Assembly (NCBI GenBank): GCA_037953745.1
Contig: JBAKBP010007430.1
Location: 36,033 to 100,032 of the forward strand
Origin: Lithodes maja
Taxonomy: Eukaryota > Arthropoda > Malacostraca > Decapoda > Lithodidae
Length of the DNA: 64,000 nucleotides
Direction of reading: 5' to 3'
The notes beneath the pieces are model-generated. The model saw nothing but the letters and a program-made list of their open reading frames with translations. It was not told the origin of the DNA and made no database searches. A program made the position numbers and the translations under genes. Positions 41,406 to 54,182 of this stretch are shown one piece after another (within the stretch, counting starts at the first letter, position 1; every line of letters starts with the position of its first letter).

Positions 41406-43263
41406 TGTTACGACCGGGCACACGGGTACACTAGGGCTCTCACACAGGACTCGAGTATGGCTCGCTGCCACAACGGAAACACACGATCCCAACCCCAGAG
41501 TACTGCCAGCCGAACAAAAAACACCAATACCCTCCAGAGTTCTATCTGCTATAACGGGGTATACAAGAACTCGGTACTAGCGTTTCACAACAGACTAATA
41601 AAAAGACGGGAGTTATCTAGTCTGGTCAACAATCAAACAAAGAAGTAAATACAACAACACCAAAGAATAGTGTTGGCCGAAGCCGAAGTAATCCACCCTT
41701 GACTAAGAACTTAAGAAGTCCTCCACCCTCTACTTCGGATCGGCACTATTACGTTACGTTAAACAATAGTCCTCGAGCATCGAGCAAGGAATCTTCTGAT
41801 AAAGTTAGATGCTTCTCGGATACTCGTAAGAAGTAAGTATCGGATTTTGAACAGCAATTCAATAAGCAACACACTGGCAATTAACTAATATTAAAGGCTT
41901 TAAATTGACATAAGAAGAATTAGAAGAATAGACAGTAGTAAATGGCAAACATATAAAAGAAGTACTCCGACAATGCACTGGCCATAGCCTACTAGGATTG
42001 TGCTCGGGGGCCACTAATCTCTAAAGTAGCTTATGCGTGCCACACATGAAATCAATAGTGCATAAACATTAACATACATAAGGAAAGCTTCAATACTATG
42101 CTGTATCTGCTGACCGAGCAAAGTCTAGCTGGGACGTAGTAGGCTAGGAAACAATGGCTGAGCAAGCGGCTCGTAGCCTAGCGAGGTCCTTAAGGCTGTG
42201 CGGCCAAATTACGTTAATTGACGGGATGCTCTCTTGAGAGATCCAGATCACTAGTATCTGGTTCTCTCCTGGCGATCCTCTCAAAGTCAAGCAAACGAGT
42301 TAGCACAGTGTTGGGTGGCAGAGGCAAAAGCCCTCACTCGCAACACAGCGCTAAACTCACAAGGTACACAGTCAGAAAGACCACCTAGGCTTCCCAAGTC
42401 TCCGTTGCGATTGTACAGGTTCAACAAAACCTAATACACATAGGGAATCACAACTCTAGTAGCCTCATCCCAGTCTAGCATCACCTAGATCAGCAGAAAA
42501 CAGGAACATGAATAATCATACACAGGGAAATGCATATACGAGTGCAACAAACATTAATCAATCCTATTCTAGTTATCCCTTCCAAAATAGGCTATTCTAA
42601 TAGGCATATATCTCGTGAGAACTCAAGCGATAATACTTTGGCTGACTAAATCTGCACCAAAGGGGTCATTGAGGTTAAAAAGGGTTCAGGAAAAGAAGAA
42701 GGTAGGGGGTACAGAGAGTAGGGAAAGTTCACATCAGTCGGAAGAATATATATAGTTGCAAGGGATATGAGAAGTCGCTCTGCCTAATGAGTTCTGAGGA
42801 AAATGCGGCTAGACTTCCCTTTTTATACTCGGCCCTCTAGTGAGCATAACGCCAACTACTAAGGACCGCCCACTAGCAATCGTTACGTAATATTCTCTCT
42901 CAATCTGGGATCGACAAAGGATTTCCCACGCACTGAGAGGGAGGAGGGAGGAGGAAGGAGGGGAGTTAGGCCTACCTGCCGCATGGCGCACTCACTGGCC
43001 CCCGTTAAGTAATCTCTCTCTCCTCTCATCATTACAAATAAGTCCCACACACAACACTTATAACTAATGATATAAAATAGAACTCGTTGACTCAGATGAA
43101 AACAAAATACATATTTATAATACTTATAGTACAACGGCTCACATAAACTAAGTTAGAAAACTCTACACAGACTACAGCCAAAGTTCCTGCCCTGACGATC
43201 CTAGCGAGAGTGGGGCATGACTGGGCGTTCTGTACAGCATGCTCATACTCGACATGCGTCACA
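41406..43263 (-). repeat. Solo LTR with 4 bp target duplication inside integrase
   Basis: GGAC lies at 41402-41405 and 43264-43267. On the - strand it starts TGTGACGC and ends GGTCGTAACA; 1858 bp. The termini match the LTR at 2626-4418, so it derives from a related element by LTR-LTR recombination. A minus-strand TATAAAAA box is at 42830-42837. It splits the integrase ORF, and the frames on both sides are in register once 1862 bp are subtracted. Confidence 0.85.
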
Positions 43264-45748
43264 GGACCTCTTACCTGGTGACCGAAAACTAGCTCATTAG
43301 GGGAAAAACCCAGGGATTCAGTTGGAACCTCACGAGTAGCAAATAAAAGAAAAGGTACCCCCTTATCCCACTCAACTCCGGTCTCTGTACAATATTTACG
43401 TAACATTCCCTTTAATGTCTGATGATATCGTTCGAGAACCCCTTGACTCTCTGGGTGGTAGGTGCTAGACTTAACATGCTCGATACCCAACTCCTTCAGG
43501 GACTGCTGAAATTTTTTAGAGGTAAAATTAGTTCCTTGATCACTTTGCACCTCATGGGGGAAACCCATTCTGGTGAAGAATTTGAGCAGTTCCTTGATGA
43601 CAGTTGGAGCAGAGGTAGTCCTTAAGGGTATAGCCTCTGGGTAGCGAGTTGCCATGTCCATGATAGTTAATAAATAAATGTTACCTTGGGAAGTCTTAGG
43701 CAATGGGCCTACAATGTCCACTACCACCCGAGTAAAAGGATTCTCGAAAACGGGCAAGGGCACCAGAGGATGTACAGGCACCTTCTGATTGGGTTTTCCT
43801 GTCATCTGGCAAGTGTGACACACTCTACAACACTCCACTACATCTGCACGCATTCCTGGCCAGTAAAAGTGGGCTCTGATTCTGTCTAGAGTTTTTCTCA
43901 CACCTAGGTGTCCTGCCAATGGTATACAATGTGCCATTTCCATGATATCTTTACGACAAGGTTTGGGGACTACTACTTGATGGACGTCCCAAGCCCCGTC
44001 ATCGATTGGTCTGTGTGGCGGTCTCCATCTTCGCCACAATACTCCTCCTTTGAGGTAGAAACATTCACCACCCTCCTTCTCACATTCCTCTTCACTCACG
44101 GACCTGGCAGCTAACTCCTTGCATTCACTATCATCTCTCTGTAGCTCTACCAGGCCACTAGGACAATTTGGAGGGGTTTCATGGTCATCGTTAGGGTCAA
44201 GATGAGCCATAAAGGTGTCAGATAAATCCACCTCAGTCACATCATCAGGCACAGTTGGAGCGTCATTCACACTCTCATCATCCCTTTCATCAACTCTTAC
44301 ATTCGGTACATTTCTGTCTGAGGGAACTGCTACTTGAGACATTGAACGTGTGACAGCACACACAGGGAAAACAGTTGGCATCTCCTTTTCGAGCTCACCG
44401 GTTAGTGGCTCGTTAACAGGGGAAAGTGACAAAATGGGGTCTGGTCGGACCTTCTCACCTGCTACATCATTCCCCAAAAGGAGCGTTACCCCAGGCACAG
44501 GGATATCTTGGGACCTACACAAAGCTATGGTGGCCTCACCCTGTAGTAACTCGCATTCAATTTCGCCTTTTACCAAGTATGCATAAAACTGGCCTCCAGC
44601 ACCTCTCATTACAACTGGTTCGCCAGGTGGGCACTCAGTGTAAGGATTCACCATGAGGGTGCTAGTAGAACCTGTGTCTCTCAGAATTTTTACCTCATGC
44701 ATACAACCATTTAATCTCACGTTGCCAGATGAAATAAAGGGACGGTAACTGTCCTGCACTGATGGTGAAATTATTATTGGCTTAACCCTAGTGGGTTGCA
44801 CCACACATGCTACTACACCCCTGTCTAGATGTTTTACGTTAGCTGCTAGGTACTCCTTCTGTCGAGAGTCCTGCATTAAAGGAACTTTTGGTGCTAGGTA
44901 CTCCTTCTGTCGGGAGTCCTGCATTACAGGCACATATGGAGTTTGAGATACGGCGGCAACTGTCTGCCCCGATCTCTCGGTTCTCTCCTTGGCCCAGCAC
45001 TGATAAGCTAGGTGGCCTCTCTTGCCACAAAAAGTACATACTTTAGGGGATACGGGAAAGTTCCCTCTTTGAGCATTACTATTAGTTTGGGGCCCACCTC
45101 TGTTACCATTGCCCTGAGTCGCATTTTTAGTTGGGGGAACAATTCGGTTTTGGCTAGCTGGGGAAGACGTTATAGGCTTGTGACTGGGTCTGTCAGATTT
45201 GTGATTGGGATACTTAAAATTAGAACTAGAATTATCGTAGGGCTTCTTTCCACGAAATTTGTTGTTGAGCACGTATGTGTCAGCCATGTCAGCAGCGTCG
45301 GCAAGACAATCTACCTTTTTCCCCTTTAAATGATAGGATACAGAAGAATCAATTTTCCATAGGAAATTTTCTAACAGGACCAACTCCTTCAGATCGTTGT
45401 AGCTTGTGACTTTCTTACTCTTGACCCAATGATTGAAAGTTTTAGTCATGGTCCTGGCAAATACCTTATGGGTTTCTTCTACTTTCTTCTGGTTTTTACG
45501 GAAAGATTGCCTGTAAGCCTCAGGCTGCAATTGATAGGTTTTTAGGATAGCTTCTTTGAGATTGTCATAATCCTGCCTAACTTCTGCTACTTCTGACAAA
45601 TACGTGGCTCGAGCCTGCCCTGTCAAAACAGTTTGTAACATAAAAGGCCATTGATCTCTTGTCCACTTCATACCTCCAGCAACTTCCTCAAACAAAACAA
45701 AGAAATCCTGCACATTATCCTCAGTGAAAGGTGGAATGACACTAGTCT
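43264..45748 (-). pseudogene. Gmr1-like gag (C-terminal part), protease and integrase
   Basis: One continuous frame. Gag capsid at about 45250-45720 has a SCAN-like helix set (YRQSFRKNQKKVEETHKVF, LVLLENFLWKIDSSVSYHL). A CCHC knuckle lies at about 44995-45040 (CTFCGKRGHLAYQCW) and retropepsin near 44655-44690 (RDTGSTSTLMV). The integrase zinc finger (AHCIPLAGHLGVRKT, CCRVCHTC) is followed by the D,D-35-E core (VVVDIVGPLP, VQSDQGTNF, PESQGVLER). Catalytic residues are intact. The frame is cut by a solo LTR at 43263 and by DIRS copy 2 at 45749; a few codons at the 5' side of the open frame belong to the DIRS element. Confidence 0.88.
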
Positions 45749-46157
45749 GGGAGGTTTGACGTACCTCCCAACCTACCAAATAGGAAAACCTACTATTTGG
45801 TAGTAGTCTTGGAAAATCCAACGTCAAGGCTATTAACCTAATTGCAATGACGACTTGTCTAATTTGACTGCTATGTCGTCATTCCAACCGCGGTTAAAAA
45901 GAAAACGTCTAGAGTCTACTCCTTATCTTGCTCTAGGAGACGTTGTACATTAACCAAAACTACCACCGAAGGTGAAAAAAGCATAGAAGAGAAGAAAAAG
46001 GGGTTTACCTTAGTTACCGCTCAAGGCCCATCCCGTGTTCCGTCATGCGCCGATCCCTGTCGAACGTGCGCATAAGCGACCCTCTCTTGTTATCATATCT
46101 CACGCCAGCAGAAGAACGCGGATGGGCAGGGGTCCGGAGTGAGGGAGGGTATTATGT

Positions 46158-46271
46158 ACGTTGGATTTTCCAAGACTACTACCAAATAGTAGGTTTTCCT
46201 ATTTGGTAGGTTGGGAGGTACGTCAAACCTCCCAATTTGTTAGTAGTCTTGGCAAATCCAACGTCAAGGCT
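46158..46271. repeat. Internal complementary region, DIRS copy 2
   Basis: Inverse complement of the left end joined to the inverse complement of the right end, as in copy 1. The junction is again CTCCC-AA-TTTG. Confidence 0.88.
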
Positions 46272-46710
46272 GCATAACAAATAGGAGGAGGACATCCAAG
46301 CCCAACATACCAAAAAACCAATGCATAAGACAAAAGTATGAATGACAAAGAAACACAAGGTAAACAAGAGAGTTTAATAAAGCGTGAAAAACTGAGGAGT
46401 AGCTAAAAAGAGCAGTTTTAACACGTGCCCGTCATTCATATTAATGCAAAACCATAGACTTGTCTTAAACCAAAAAGCACTGTACATAAAATCCCTTTTC
46501 TTCCAAATGAACAAAAAACAAGGAACACAAACTGAAAACACCATTTTCAAGGAGGCAAAAACACTTATGTACTGTATACATATAACATAATCCCAAACTT
46601 GTAATCCAGTGTTGCAAACCCGTACTCCCCCCCCCCCCCCCCTTTTTCAAAGAAAACAAAGTAAAAGAAAGAGTGACAAGGGGGGAAGACCAGGCAACCT
46701 CGCAAGAGCT

Positions 46711-49371
46711 CTAGGAAACACGACGCCCGAGAGCTATCACAGGCCGAGGGGGTCTAACAATGGACATGGAGAGGTAGGAGGAGATGAAGGTATTGATAGA
46801 CGACCACAAACCTGCCGAGGCGACGTCAGGCAACGAACGAGTCTGCAGGAACCGTAAGGAGGCAGCAAAGGACCGCACATCGTGAGCAGAACCCCGACAA
46901 GCAGGGTTACTGGCACGAATAACCCGACAAATGTGGCGTCCTATCTGTACCTTCGAAAGCCTCCCACCAGTCCGAGGAGACACCCACACAGCAGTCCCCG
47001 AAGTCGGAGCCACAGACTCAACATAAGAGTGCAAGGCCTGCACCGGGCACAACACATGGTGAGTATGCCCACGTTTTAAAGCCTGGATGGTGAAAGGCTT
47101 GAAAACGTGGGTCTCTCTCTCATTCTTGGCAACAAAATGAGGGGAGGGGGCCAACGTGACGACATTCAATGACGGGGAGAATCGCATGCATTCCTGGGAC
47201 CGTGACATGGCAGCTAGTTCAGACACCCTATCCCCAGTGGCCAGAGCGACAAGGAAGAGTGTACGCTCCAGCAACTGAACCGGTGTAGTGTCCCGTGTAT
47301 ATGTGTGTGAAGCCAGAAGGTCCAGAGCACGCCCCAGATCCCACTGAGGAGGGATCTGGCGCGGAGGGGGTCGCTCCCTGAAGGCAGCCTTCATGAAGGA
47401 ATCCAGCTCCTTCGGAGGAACGACCAGCCCAGTGACGGACTCAAAGACCTCCCGGATGGCAGACAAGTGGTTACGTATAGTGTTGACCTGAAAGCGACGT
47501 GTACGGAAGAGGTGAAACAAGTAGTGTAGGACGAGGGAAGGAGAGCTAACAGTCTGGCGAGTGTCCTGTATCCACCTAGTAAAAGACTTCCAGTGGGACT
47601 CGTAAGTCCCCCAAGTCGAAGTCGTCCATGAACGCTTCAGGAAGTCAGTCAGGTCCCGTCCGTGGACTGGGAGCCACCGTGCCTCACGAACATCCACGAT
47701 GCGAAGGCCAACGAGGTCCGTAGGTCGCCAACCTGGCTCAAGTGGAAGTGTGAGAGAGGGAGAGGGACCGGACTCGGGCACCACCGCTTCAACTGGGAGT
47801 ACCAAGCCTGGGCCGGCCACAGAGGCGCTATGAGCCAGACTCTGCCGCGGTACAGCCGCAGCCTCGCGAGGACTTTGCACATCAACAGTGCGTCTGGTGG
47901 CGGAAATATGTATATCGACTGCCACCTGCTCCAGTCTTCCATGAAAGCGTCCGGACCCCCCTCCGGAGTACGAGTCCGGAGGGATAGGTACCGAGGCAAC
48001 TTGCGCGTCTCCTTCGATGCGAACAAGTCGACCTCCGGAACACCCCAGGAAGCCGCGAGGTCGTCGAATACAGTCTGTTTCATCGCCCATTCTACAAGAA
48101 CGCCCTGTCCTCGCGACAGGGCGTCCGCCCACAGGTTGGCAGACCCGGGCAGGTAGGAGGCGTGCAGGGAGATGTTGTGTCGGTTCGCGAGGAAGAACAA
48201 CTTCTCGGAGATCCCCAACAGAGTCAAAGACCTGGAGGACCCCTGCTTTTGGATACAGTGGACAGCTGTCTGATTGTCCATCCTGAAGGCCACCGACAGG
48301 CCCCGAAGGGCCAGCGCGTGGTCCCGCAGGAAGAACAAGGGAACCAAGAGTTCGAGGGCATTGATGTGTAGGTGTGTGTGTCCCACCCATCTGCCGTGAT
48401 GTTGATGTCCCAGGTTGGATTGGTAACCCCACCCCACCTCGCTCGACGCATCTGTATCCACCCAGATCGTCGGCGGGGGCGCGGTCCAGGGCACAGCCGC
48501 AGAGAGCGTGCCCCGAGCAACCCAGTGTCCTAAGTGTCTGTGAATGGAACGCGGGATCGGCATGAGCCGATCCATAGGGACCAACGGAAACACCCTGTTG
48601 CCCATGAGGATTAGGCGGCGCAGCCTGAGCCTCCCTAAGGGAATGGTCAGAGCAGCCCAATTCAGGGAACCCACTAACGAGTCCCAGATCCTCCTCGTGA
48701 GGGAGACCGAGTGCAACACGGCGAAGACCTTCCTGCGAAGTTTCACCGCGTTTGGCTGACTGGGTAACCGTAGCGTTTGTCAGATCCCATTCGAGACCTA
48801 CCCACGTCACGACACGCGACGGGGTCAGGCGGGACTTGGGAATGTTTATTTTGAACCCTAACTGTGTGATGTGTTGAACTACCGTGAGGGTGTCGCGAAC
48901 GCAGTGTTCTAGGGTGTCTGAAACTATCAACCAGTCGTCCAAGTAAAACAGGATCTGGAGGCCGCCCCTGAGGAGAGGATCCAGAGCCTGCTTCACCAGT
49001 TTCGAGAAGATCCGCGGCGCGATGTTGAGACCGAAGGGAAGCCTGTCGAACATGAACACACGATCGGAAGTCCGAACGGCCAAGAATCGCTGGAAACGAG
49101 GATGTATAGGGACGTGCCAATACGCATCCTTGAGGTCCAGCGACACTACCCACGACAGAGGTCGCAGGGCCAGTCGTACCTGGTGCACCGTTAGCATCCG
49201 AAATCGCGTGTTCACGATGTGCCCGTTGAGGGCCGACAGATCCACCACCGGTCGCATCGTGTCGCAGTCCTTCTTCGGTACCAGAAATACACGGGAGAGG
49301 AAAACCGGGTGACCGGCTTTCACCTCCTTGACGATTCCCTGCTCGTGCATGGACGTAATCACGGCGGCCAC
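46711..49371 (-). CDS. DIRS RT joined in frame to tyrosine recombinase, copy 2
   Basis: An 886-codon open frame. The first third is RT (FLSRVFLVPKKDCDTMRPVV, SLDLKDAYWHVPIH, FGLNIAPRIFSK, FYLDDWLIVSD). A 2-base deletion near 48765, relative to copy 1, then leaves the RNase H frame and enters the frame that ends in the recombinase (GDRVSELAAM, AHDVRSF, SSYLSMS). RT and recombinase are thus in one ORF, while RNase H and MT-like domains remain in the other frame (47649-48746). The fusion is probably a mutational accident, and the middle third is unlikely to fold as a domain. Confidence 0.75.
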   Translation of the reverse strand: MAAVITSMHEQGIVKEVKAGHPVFLSRVFLVPKKDCDTMRPVVDLSALNGHIVNTRFRMLTVHQVRLALRPLSWVVSLDLKDAYWHVPIHPRFQRFLAVRTSDRVFMFDRLPFGLNIAPRIFSKLVKQALDPLLRGGLQILFYLDDWLIVSDTLEHCVRDTLTVVQHITQLGFKINIPKSRLTPSRVVTWVGLEWDLTNATVTQSAKRGETSQEGLRRVALGLPHEEDLGLVSGFPELGCSDHSLREAQAAPPNPHGQQGVSVGPYGSAHADPAFHSQTLRTLGCSGHALCGCALDRAPADDLGGYRCVERGGVGLPIQPGTSTSRQMGGTHTPTHQCPRTLGSLVLPAGPRAGPSGPVGGLQDGQSDSCPLYPKAGVLQVFDSVGDLREVVLPREPTQHLPARLLPARVCQPVGGRPVARTGRSCRMGDETDCIRRPRGFLGCSGGRLVRIEGDAQVASVPIPPDSYSGGGSGRFHGRLEQVAVDIHISATRRTVDVQSPREAAAVPRQSLAHSASVAGPGLVLPVEAVVPESGPSPSLTLPLEPGWRPTDLVGLRIVDVREARWLPVHGRDLTDFLKRSWTTSTWGTYESHWKSFTRWIQDTRQTVSSPSLVLHYLFHLFRTRRFQVNTIRNHLSAIREVFESVTGLVVPPKELDSFMKAAFRERPPPRQIPPQWDLGRALDLLASHTYTRDTTPVQLLERTLFLVALATGDRVSELAAMSRSQECMRFSPSLNVVTLAPSPHFVAKNERETHVFKPFTIQALKRGHTHHVLCPVQALHSYVESVAPTSGTAVWVSPRTGGRLSKVQIGRHICRVIRASNPACRGSAHDVRSFAASLRFLQTRSLPDVASAGLWSSINTFISSYLSMSIVRPPRPVIALGRRVS
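47649..48746 (-). pseudogene. DIRS RNase H and MT-like domains, copy 2
   Basis: An open frame of 365 codons holding RNase H (WVDTDASSEVGWGY, NALELLVPLFFLRD, MDNQTAVHCI) and the DIRS C-terminal module (VPEVDLFASKETRKLPRY, then IYIFPPPDALLMCKVL). It is cut off from RT by the 2-base deletion near 48765, so it lacks its normal start. Confidence 0.75.
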
Positions 49372-49589
49372 CTCCGAAGAGACAGGCCGGCTTCGTTGAC
49401 AAGAGCTGAGTGGGGGTCTGGACTTCCATCTCCAGGTTAGACCCCTCCGTGCAATCTTCCGCCCCCACGTCCCTCGCGGCCATCGAAGGGCGCAAGGGCG
49501 AAAACAACCTGTGGGAGCCCCCGAGATGAGGTGAGCGACCCGGTCGGCGAGGCGAGAAGGAGAACAAGGAGGAGACCGACCCGGAGAAC

Positions 49590-52500
49590 CTACACATTTT
49601 TTGACGTGGAGGGTCCCCCGGTACGGTCCTTGCGGTCATAAGACCCTCGTTGACCACCTCTACCCCCCCCACCTCGCCGAAAAGGGCGGGACACCCCATC
49701 CCCTGTCCGTCGTGCGTCGGACCCCGTCGAAGTGCGGCCGGAAGTGAAAGGCTGGCCAGCCCCTTCTCGGTGGGGATGAAAGGGAGCAGGAGCAGAAGTG
49801 CGAGGCGGAACCGACGCTCTAGCCGGCAACCTCCCCTTCCTGCGCCCTTTCTTGGCGGCAGCAGCGGCGGCAGCAGCGGCGCCAGCACTCCGAGGAGGAC
49901 CGGCAGAATGACGAGACTGCGAAGACCCTGGTCGCGACACAGCGCGTCTTTGCGTGTCGTAAGCAGGGTCCGCAGACAGAGAAGCGTAGCGTTCCCAAGC
50001 ATCCTGCGCGAACAGCCCCGATGTATATAGCTCAGAGTATAACAAACCCTGACGAATATCCAAAGGGGCCTTCCGGCAGAACGAGGACCTTACCGTTTGG
50101 CGTTGTCGAGTAGCCTCGCACAAAACCGCCTTCAGCTCGGGAACCAAAGACACCGCGAGCTGAAGGTGGATCCGCCTAACGTGGTCCAAACCCTCGCGAA
50201 GATCGCCAGGTGCAGTCGCCTCGATAAGTCGCAGGTGGTGAACAGATGTCTGGAGGGAACCTAAAAGACAAGACAATAAGTTCGCCACCCTCTGCCGCAA
50301 GGTAAAATCCCTGTCGACAGAGGACTTATCTGGGTGGGAAAAGAACGGGTTAGCAATAGCACAAATTTCAAGTTTGGGAGCGCTAATCCAGGACCAGAAC
50401 TTGCCATCCAATCCGGCGACAGACACACTGGAGGCAAAAGCAGTGACGACTCTGGGGGAGGGACTGAAACCGATCTGTCGACGGAACGGTTAGCAAATTC
50501 TAAGGCCTCAGCAAACCAGGCCTCCAATGGGAGAGGATTATCAAGGACGACGGCTAAGCCAGGCTTACCATCGTCGCTCAAACCCGTCCCATAGGAGGAC
50601 AGTCCCGTCAAAACAGCGAGGGACTGAACATCTTGAAGGATGTCCTGGCGGCTGAAATCTGACCAGAGCTTAGTCCGAGGAGCAGACGGGGGCTTGGGCT
50701 TGACCGAAAAGTACTGAAGGTCAGTCCTCGTCGGGTAAGCCCGCACCTCCACGTCGGCCACCTGACCATCCACCCTGAACGCCCTAAACTGCATCCTATC
50801 ATTTATTTGGACCGACCAGCCCAAAGGTAGGGCCCTCTCACCGGACGGGAAATCGGTAGCACGCTCCGGGTGGGAGGCCTGCACCCCCTTCCAAACAGCC
50901 AAGGAGCCATAGAGGAGAGGCATAGTCCTCGACGGGACCTTGGCCTTCTGGATGGGGGGCAAGCGCGGACCCTGCCCTAGCAGACGGAGGACCCCCGCAT
51001 GGGAGACAGCAGGGGGAACCACCTGAGCCAGGGCAGGAGCAGTGCTATCCGACGACCGGGCAGGAGGAGAAGCAGGGCAAGAGGGAATGTGGTCCACCGC
51101 AGAGGGGAGGGGGACCAAAGCAGGGGTAGGTTGGGTGAGGCGCTGAGGTTGTGTCACCGCCAAGAAGCGCGACAAGAGGGATTCCTGCATCGCCTCCAAT
51201 CGCGCGTCGAAGTGTGACACAACCCACCCCTGCAGAGCCGAAAATCGATCCGAGAGAGGCGACCCCCCCGAAGATTGTTCGGCCCGCAGGGGCGAGCGTG
51301 AGCGAGAGCGAGACCCATGACACGAAACAGCAGCGTCGCGGCCCAAAGAAGGCGAGCGACGACTGCCGTGGCGTCCCAGAGGGTCTCGCCCCCGCTCACT
51401 AACGCCCGAGGGGGAAACATCATCATCCCCCTCTTCCAGCGACACGTCAGCCCCCGAGAAAGGGGACCCCGAAACCTCGCTATACTCTACCGAGTCAAGC
51501 GGCGGGGTACCCACTCGGGGAGCCGGAAGTCGAAGATCAGGTATTGAAGAAGGAAGAGGAGTAGGATGACGGGAGTGGGAAGGCTGGCCGGGTGAAAGGA
51601 GGTCAGAAGGAGCCGCGGGGGGAAACAGAGCAAGGATCCCCGGGGCTGAGAGAACAGGGCGGCCCGACACCGAGGAGGAGGAGGGAGGGACCACCACCTT
51701 GGGACGAGACCGCGAAGGAAGAAGAGGAACAGAAGCAGGAGAAGTAGGAGGAGAAGCAACTACAACCTGGCGCTCCCCCCTGGACAGAGTAGGAGGAGGG
51801 AGCAGAGGGCCAGCTACAGTATGTACTTCCGCTCGCGTGGAGGACACATGAAGAGGACGCCTCATGTGTAGGGGAAGCGGGCGGAAAGTAGTAGAGCCCC
51901 TATCCGGAGAGGCCAGGGGAGGGCGTACAGGGGCAGAGACGCTAACCCCGGCCTCAGGGCGAGAACCATGACGAGGGCGACGGCCGGAGTCAAGGCCAGC
52001 AGGAGGACGAGGAGGGGCAGTAGAGGACGGACGATGAGGAGAGCGAGAGCGTGGACGGAGCTGGGGATCCTCCCGACGATGCGACGACCGACCACGGGAC
52101 CCAGGAAGAAGGGCCCGAGCAGGAAGAGGGCCAGGTAAACGGCCCCCAGACGGGTCAGGGATGCCCAGGGCCACACGGATCCGGTCATCCACAAAAGCCG
52201 GGGAGCGATGGCCCACAGATCGAATGTGGTGGGAGACCACCGCCCACACGGACTGAAGGGATGCCGAGGCCGCCGCCGCGTCAGAGGAACCAGGGTGATG
52301 GTCCACAACATCGACCATGTCCATACACGGGCCACACAGCGCAGGGAGGTAGGCCGTAGAGGACACACATTGGGAGTGGCGTAGGCAGGACCTGTGGCAC
52401 TCTAAACATGGGGAGCCACAGCCCTGGCGAAAGCAAGGCATCACACCTGCAATGGAAGAACACACAGCATAAGCAGCACGGTGACGGAGTAAGCGAAGAG

Positions 52501-52666
52501 AATGTCCAATAAAAACCAGGGAATGAGCATGGGTAAACAAGAAGACACATGCAAACTGGAAGGCGTACTCACTCGAAACCGGGAACACCGAGGGAGGTGA
52601 TGAGGGCGGGCGATGCGCAAGAGCACAAGCTGAACCTGCAAAGATGGAGAAAGTGTTAAACACCAC
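49590..52666 (-). pseudogene. DIRS gag-like ORF, copy 2, one frameshift
   Basis: The N-terminal frame 50261-52666 (801 codons, Cys-rich start MPCFRQGCGSPCLECHRSC) and the C-terminal frame 49590-50426 (278 codons, RGG tail) correspond to the single 980-codon ORF of copy 1. The shift lies near 50425, where copy 1 has a slightly different length. A splice-acceptor-like TTGCAG is conserved before MPCF. Confidence 0.78.
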
Positions 52667-52772
52667 TCAACACCTCACATGCAGGGCCCTAACACCATAA
52701 AGTGTAGACACCAATATAGTAACAGGCAACAATATGACACAAAAAAGGGTCAACAGGGAAAGCCAACTATAA

Positions 52773-52915
52773 CCGCAAATTTGCGGGCCAATGGAGGTAG
52801 ATCCGTACCGACACAAACCTCCCACATCGCCACGCGACCCCCCAGCGATCTCCGCAAAATTGCGGGGAGCCGAAACGACCCAGAGGGCCGAATCGAGCAC
52901 TCCGCAAATTTGCGG
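52773..52915. promoter_or_regulatory. Three palindromes in DIRS copy 2 leader
   Basis: Sites at 52773-52786, 52852-52865 (one mismatch, CCGCAAAATTGCGG) and 52902-52915. Spacing of 79 and 50 bp is identical to copy 1. Confidence 0.65.
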
Positions 52916-54182
52916 GACCGGCCAAGAGGGCCCGGTGCCGAACAAGCGAGAGGGGCGTCTAGGAAAACCAAAAAAGGTCCGCAACAAGCGTCAACTCCTT
53001 ATGAACTCCAAGCGACGATGACCATCAAGCCGAGCAGTGTCTTCCTTGATAATATCCTGACTCGACCGATCAAGGGAGAGGCAAGGAAGACACACCAGGG
53101 GAGAGGAGGCACATCCCCCGGGAACCACCCAACCCACAGAGATAGAGCAAAGCCCATGAGGAGAAGTGGCAGGTTGGGTGGTTTGGCACAACAGGGGCCC
53201 CCGTGGGGTACCCCAGGATTGGGCAAAAGTTATGAAAGGATGGAGGTGAAAACAGGAAGGGAACACAAAAAACCAGTAATGAAACTGGTGAGAAAAAGGG
53301 TGGCCTAGCCGCGAGTAGAGAATGTGTCAGGGGCGAAAAACCCTGTGGAGTGAGGGAGAGGCCCCCGTGGGGTACCCCTGGATATCACGAACCACGAAGC
53401 GCCCAGGCCCTTGAGACACAGTGAAGGCTCGAAAGGGGGGACTCGGGAATAACGCTATTTATGCGGCTGACACAAACACTACAAACAGCACCGCCACCAC
53501 GAAATCTCAGATTGTGAACCAACTGTACACCTAGGCTATGAAAAAATGAGAACTCATAGGGGCATAGCAAGTCCTGAATGATAAACAAGCTAGGCTAATG
53601 GAAGCTAAAAGCTAAACTATGCCCAGACTAACAGGAAAAAAGAATATGAAAAGAGAAAGAATGAAAAAATATAGACGGGGAACGCCAAGCGCCCCCGTAC
53701 CTTCGGTAGCTATTTCCACACGCGTCTCCATTAAACACACTGAGGAGCCCATTTAGGTGTGTCCTAGATCACGTAACATCTGTCTAGCAAAAAGAAGGCC
53801 AGAAAAGCCGAAACGAACCTAAAACAGGGTGAATTGAAGGAGCACAACAAAGCGGACTTCAACAATGGCGACGCGTGAAAAATTATAACAAGAGAGGGTC
53901 GCTTATGCGCACGTTCGACAGGGATCGGCGCATGACGGAACACGGGATGGGCCTTGAGCGGTAACTAAGGTAAACCCCTTTTTCTTCTCTTCTATGCTTT
54001 TTTCACCTTCGGTGGTAGTTTTGGTTAATGTACAACGTCTCCTAGAGCAAGATAAGGAGTAGACTCTAGACGTTTTCTTTTTAACCGCGGTTGGAATGAC
54101 GACATAGCAGTCAAATTAGACAAGTCGTCATTGCAATTAGGTTAATAGCCTTGACGTTGGATTTGCCAAGACTACTAACAAA

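Larger units (their letters stand above)
45749..54182 (-). mobile_element. DIRS1-like retrotransposon, copy 2, inside gag
   Basis: 8434 bp with the same structure as copy 1: extension 45749-45795, inverted terminal repeats 45796-46093 and about 53886-54182, and an internal complementary region. It interrupts the Gmr1-like gag, whose two parts are in register once about 8434 bp are removed (remainder 1 modulo 3, as needed). Left flank CT, right flank TA; no target duplication. The gag and RT/RNase H ORFs each carry one small frameshift. Confidence 0.92.
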
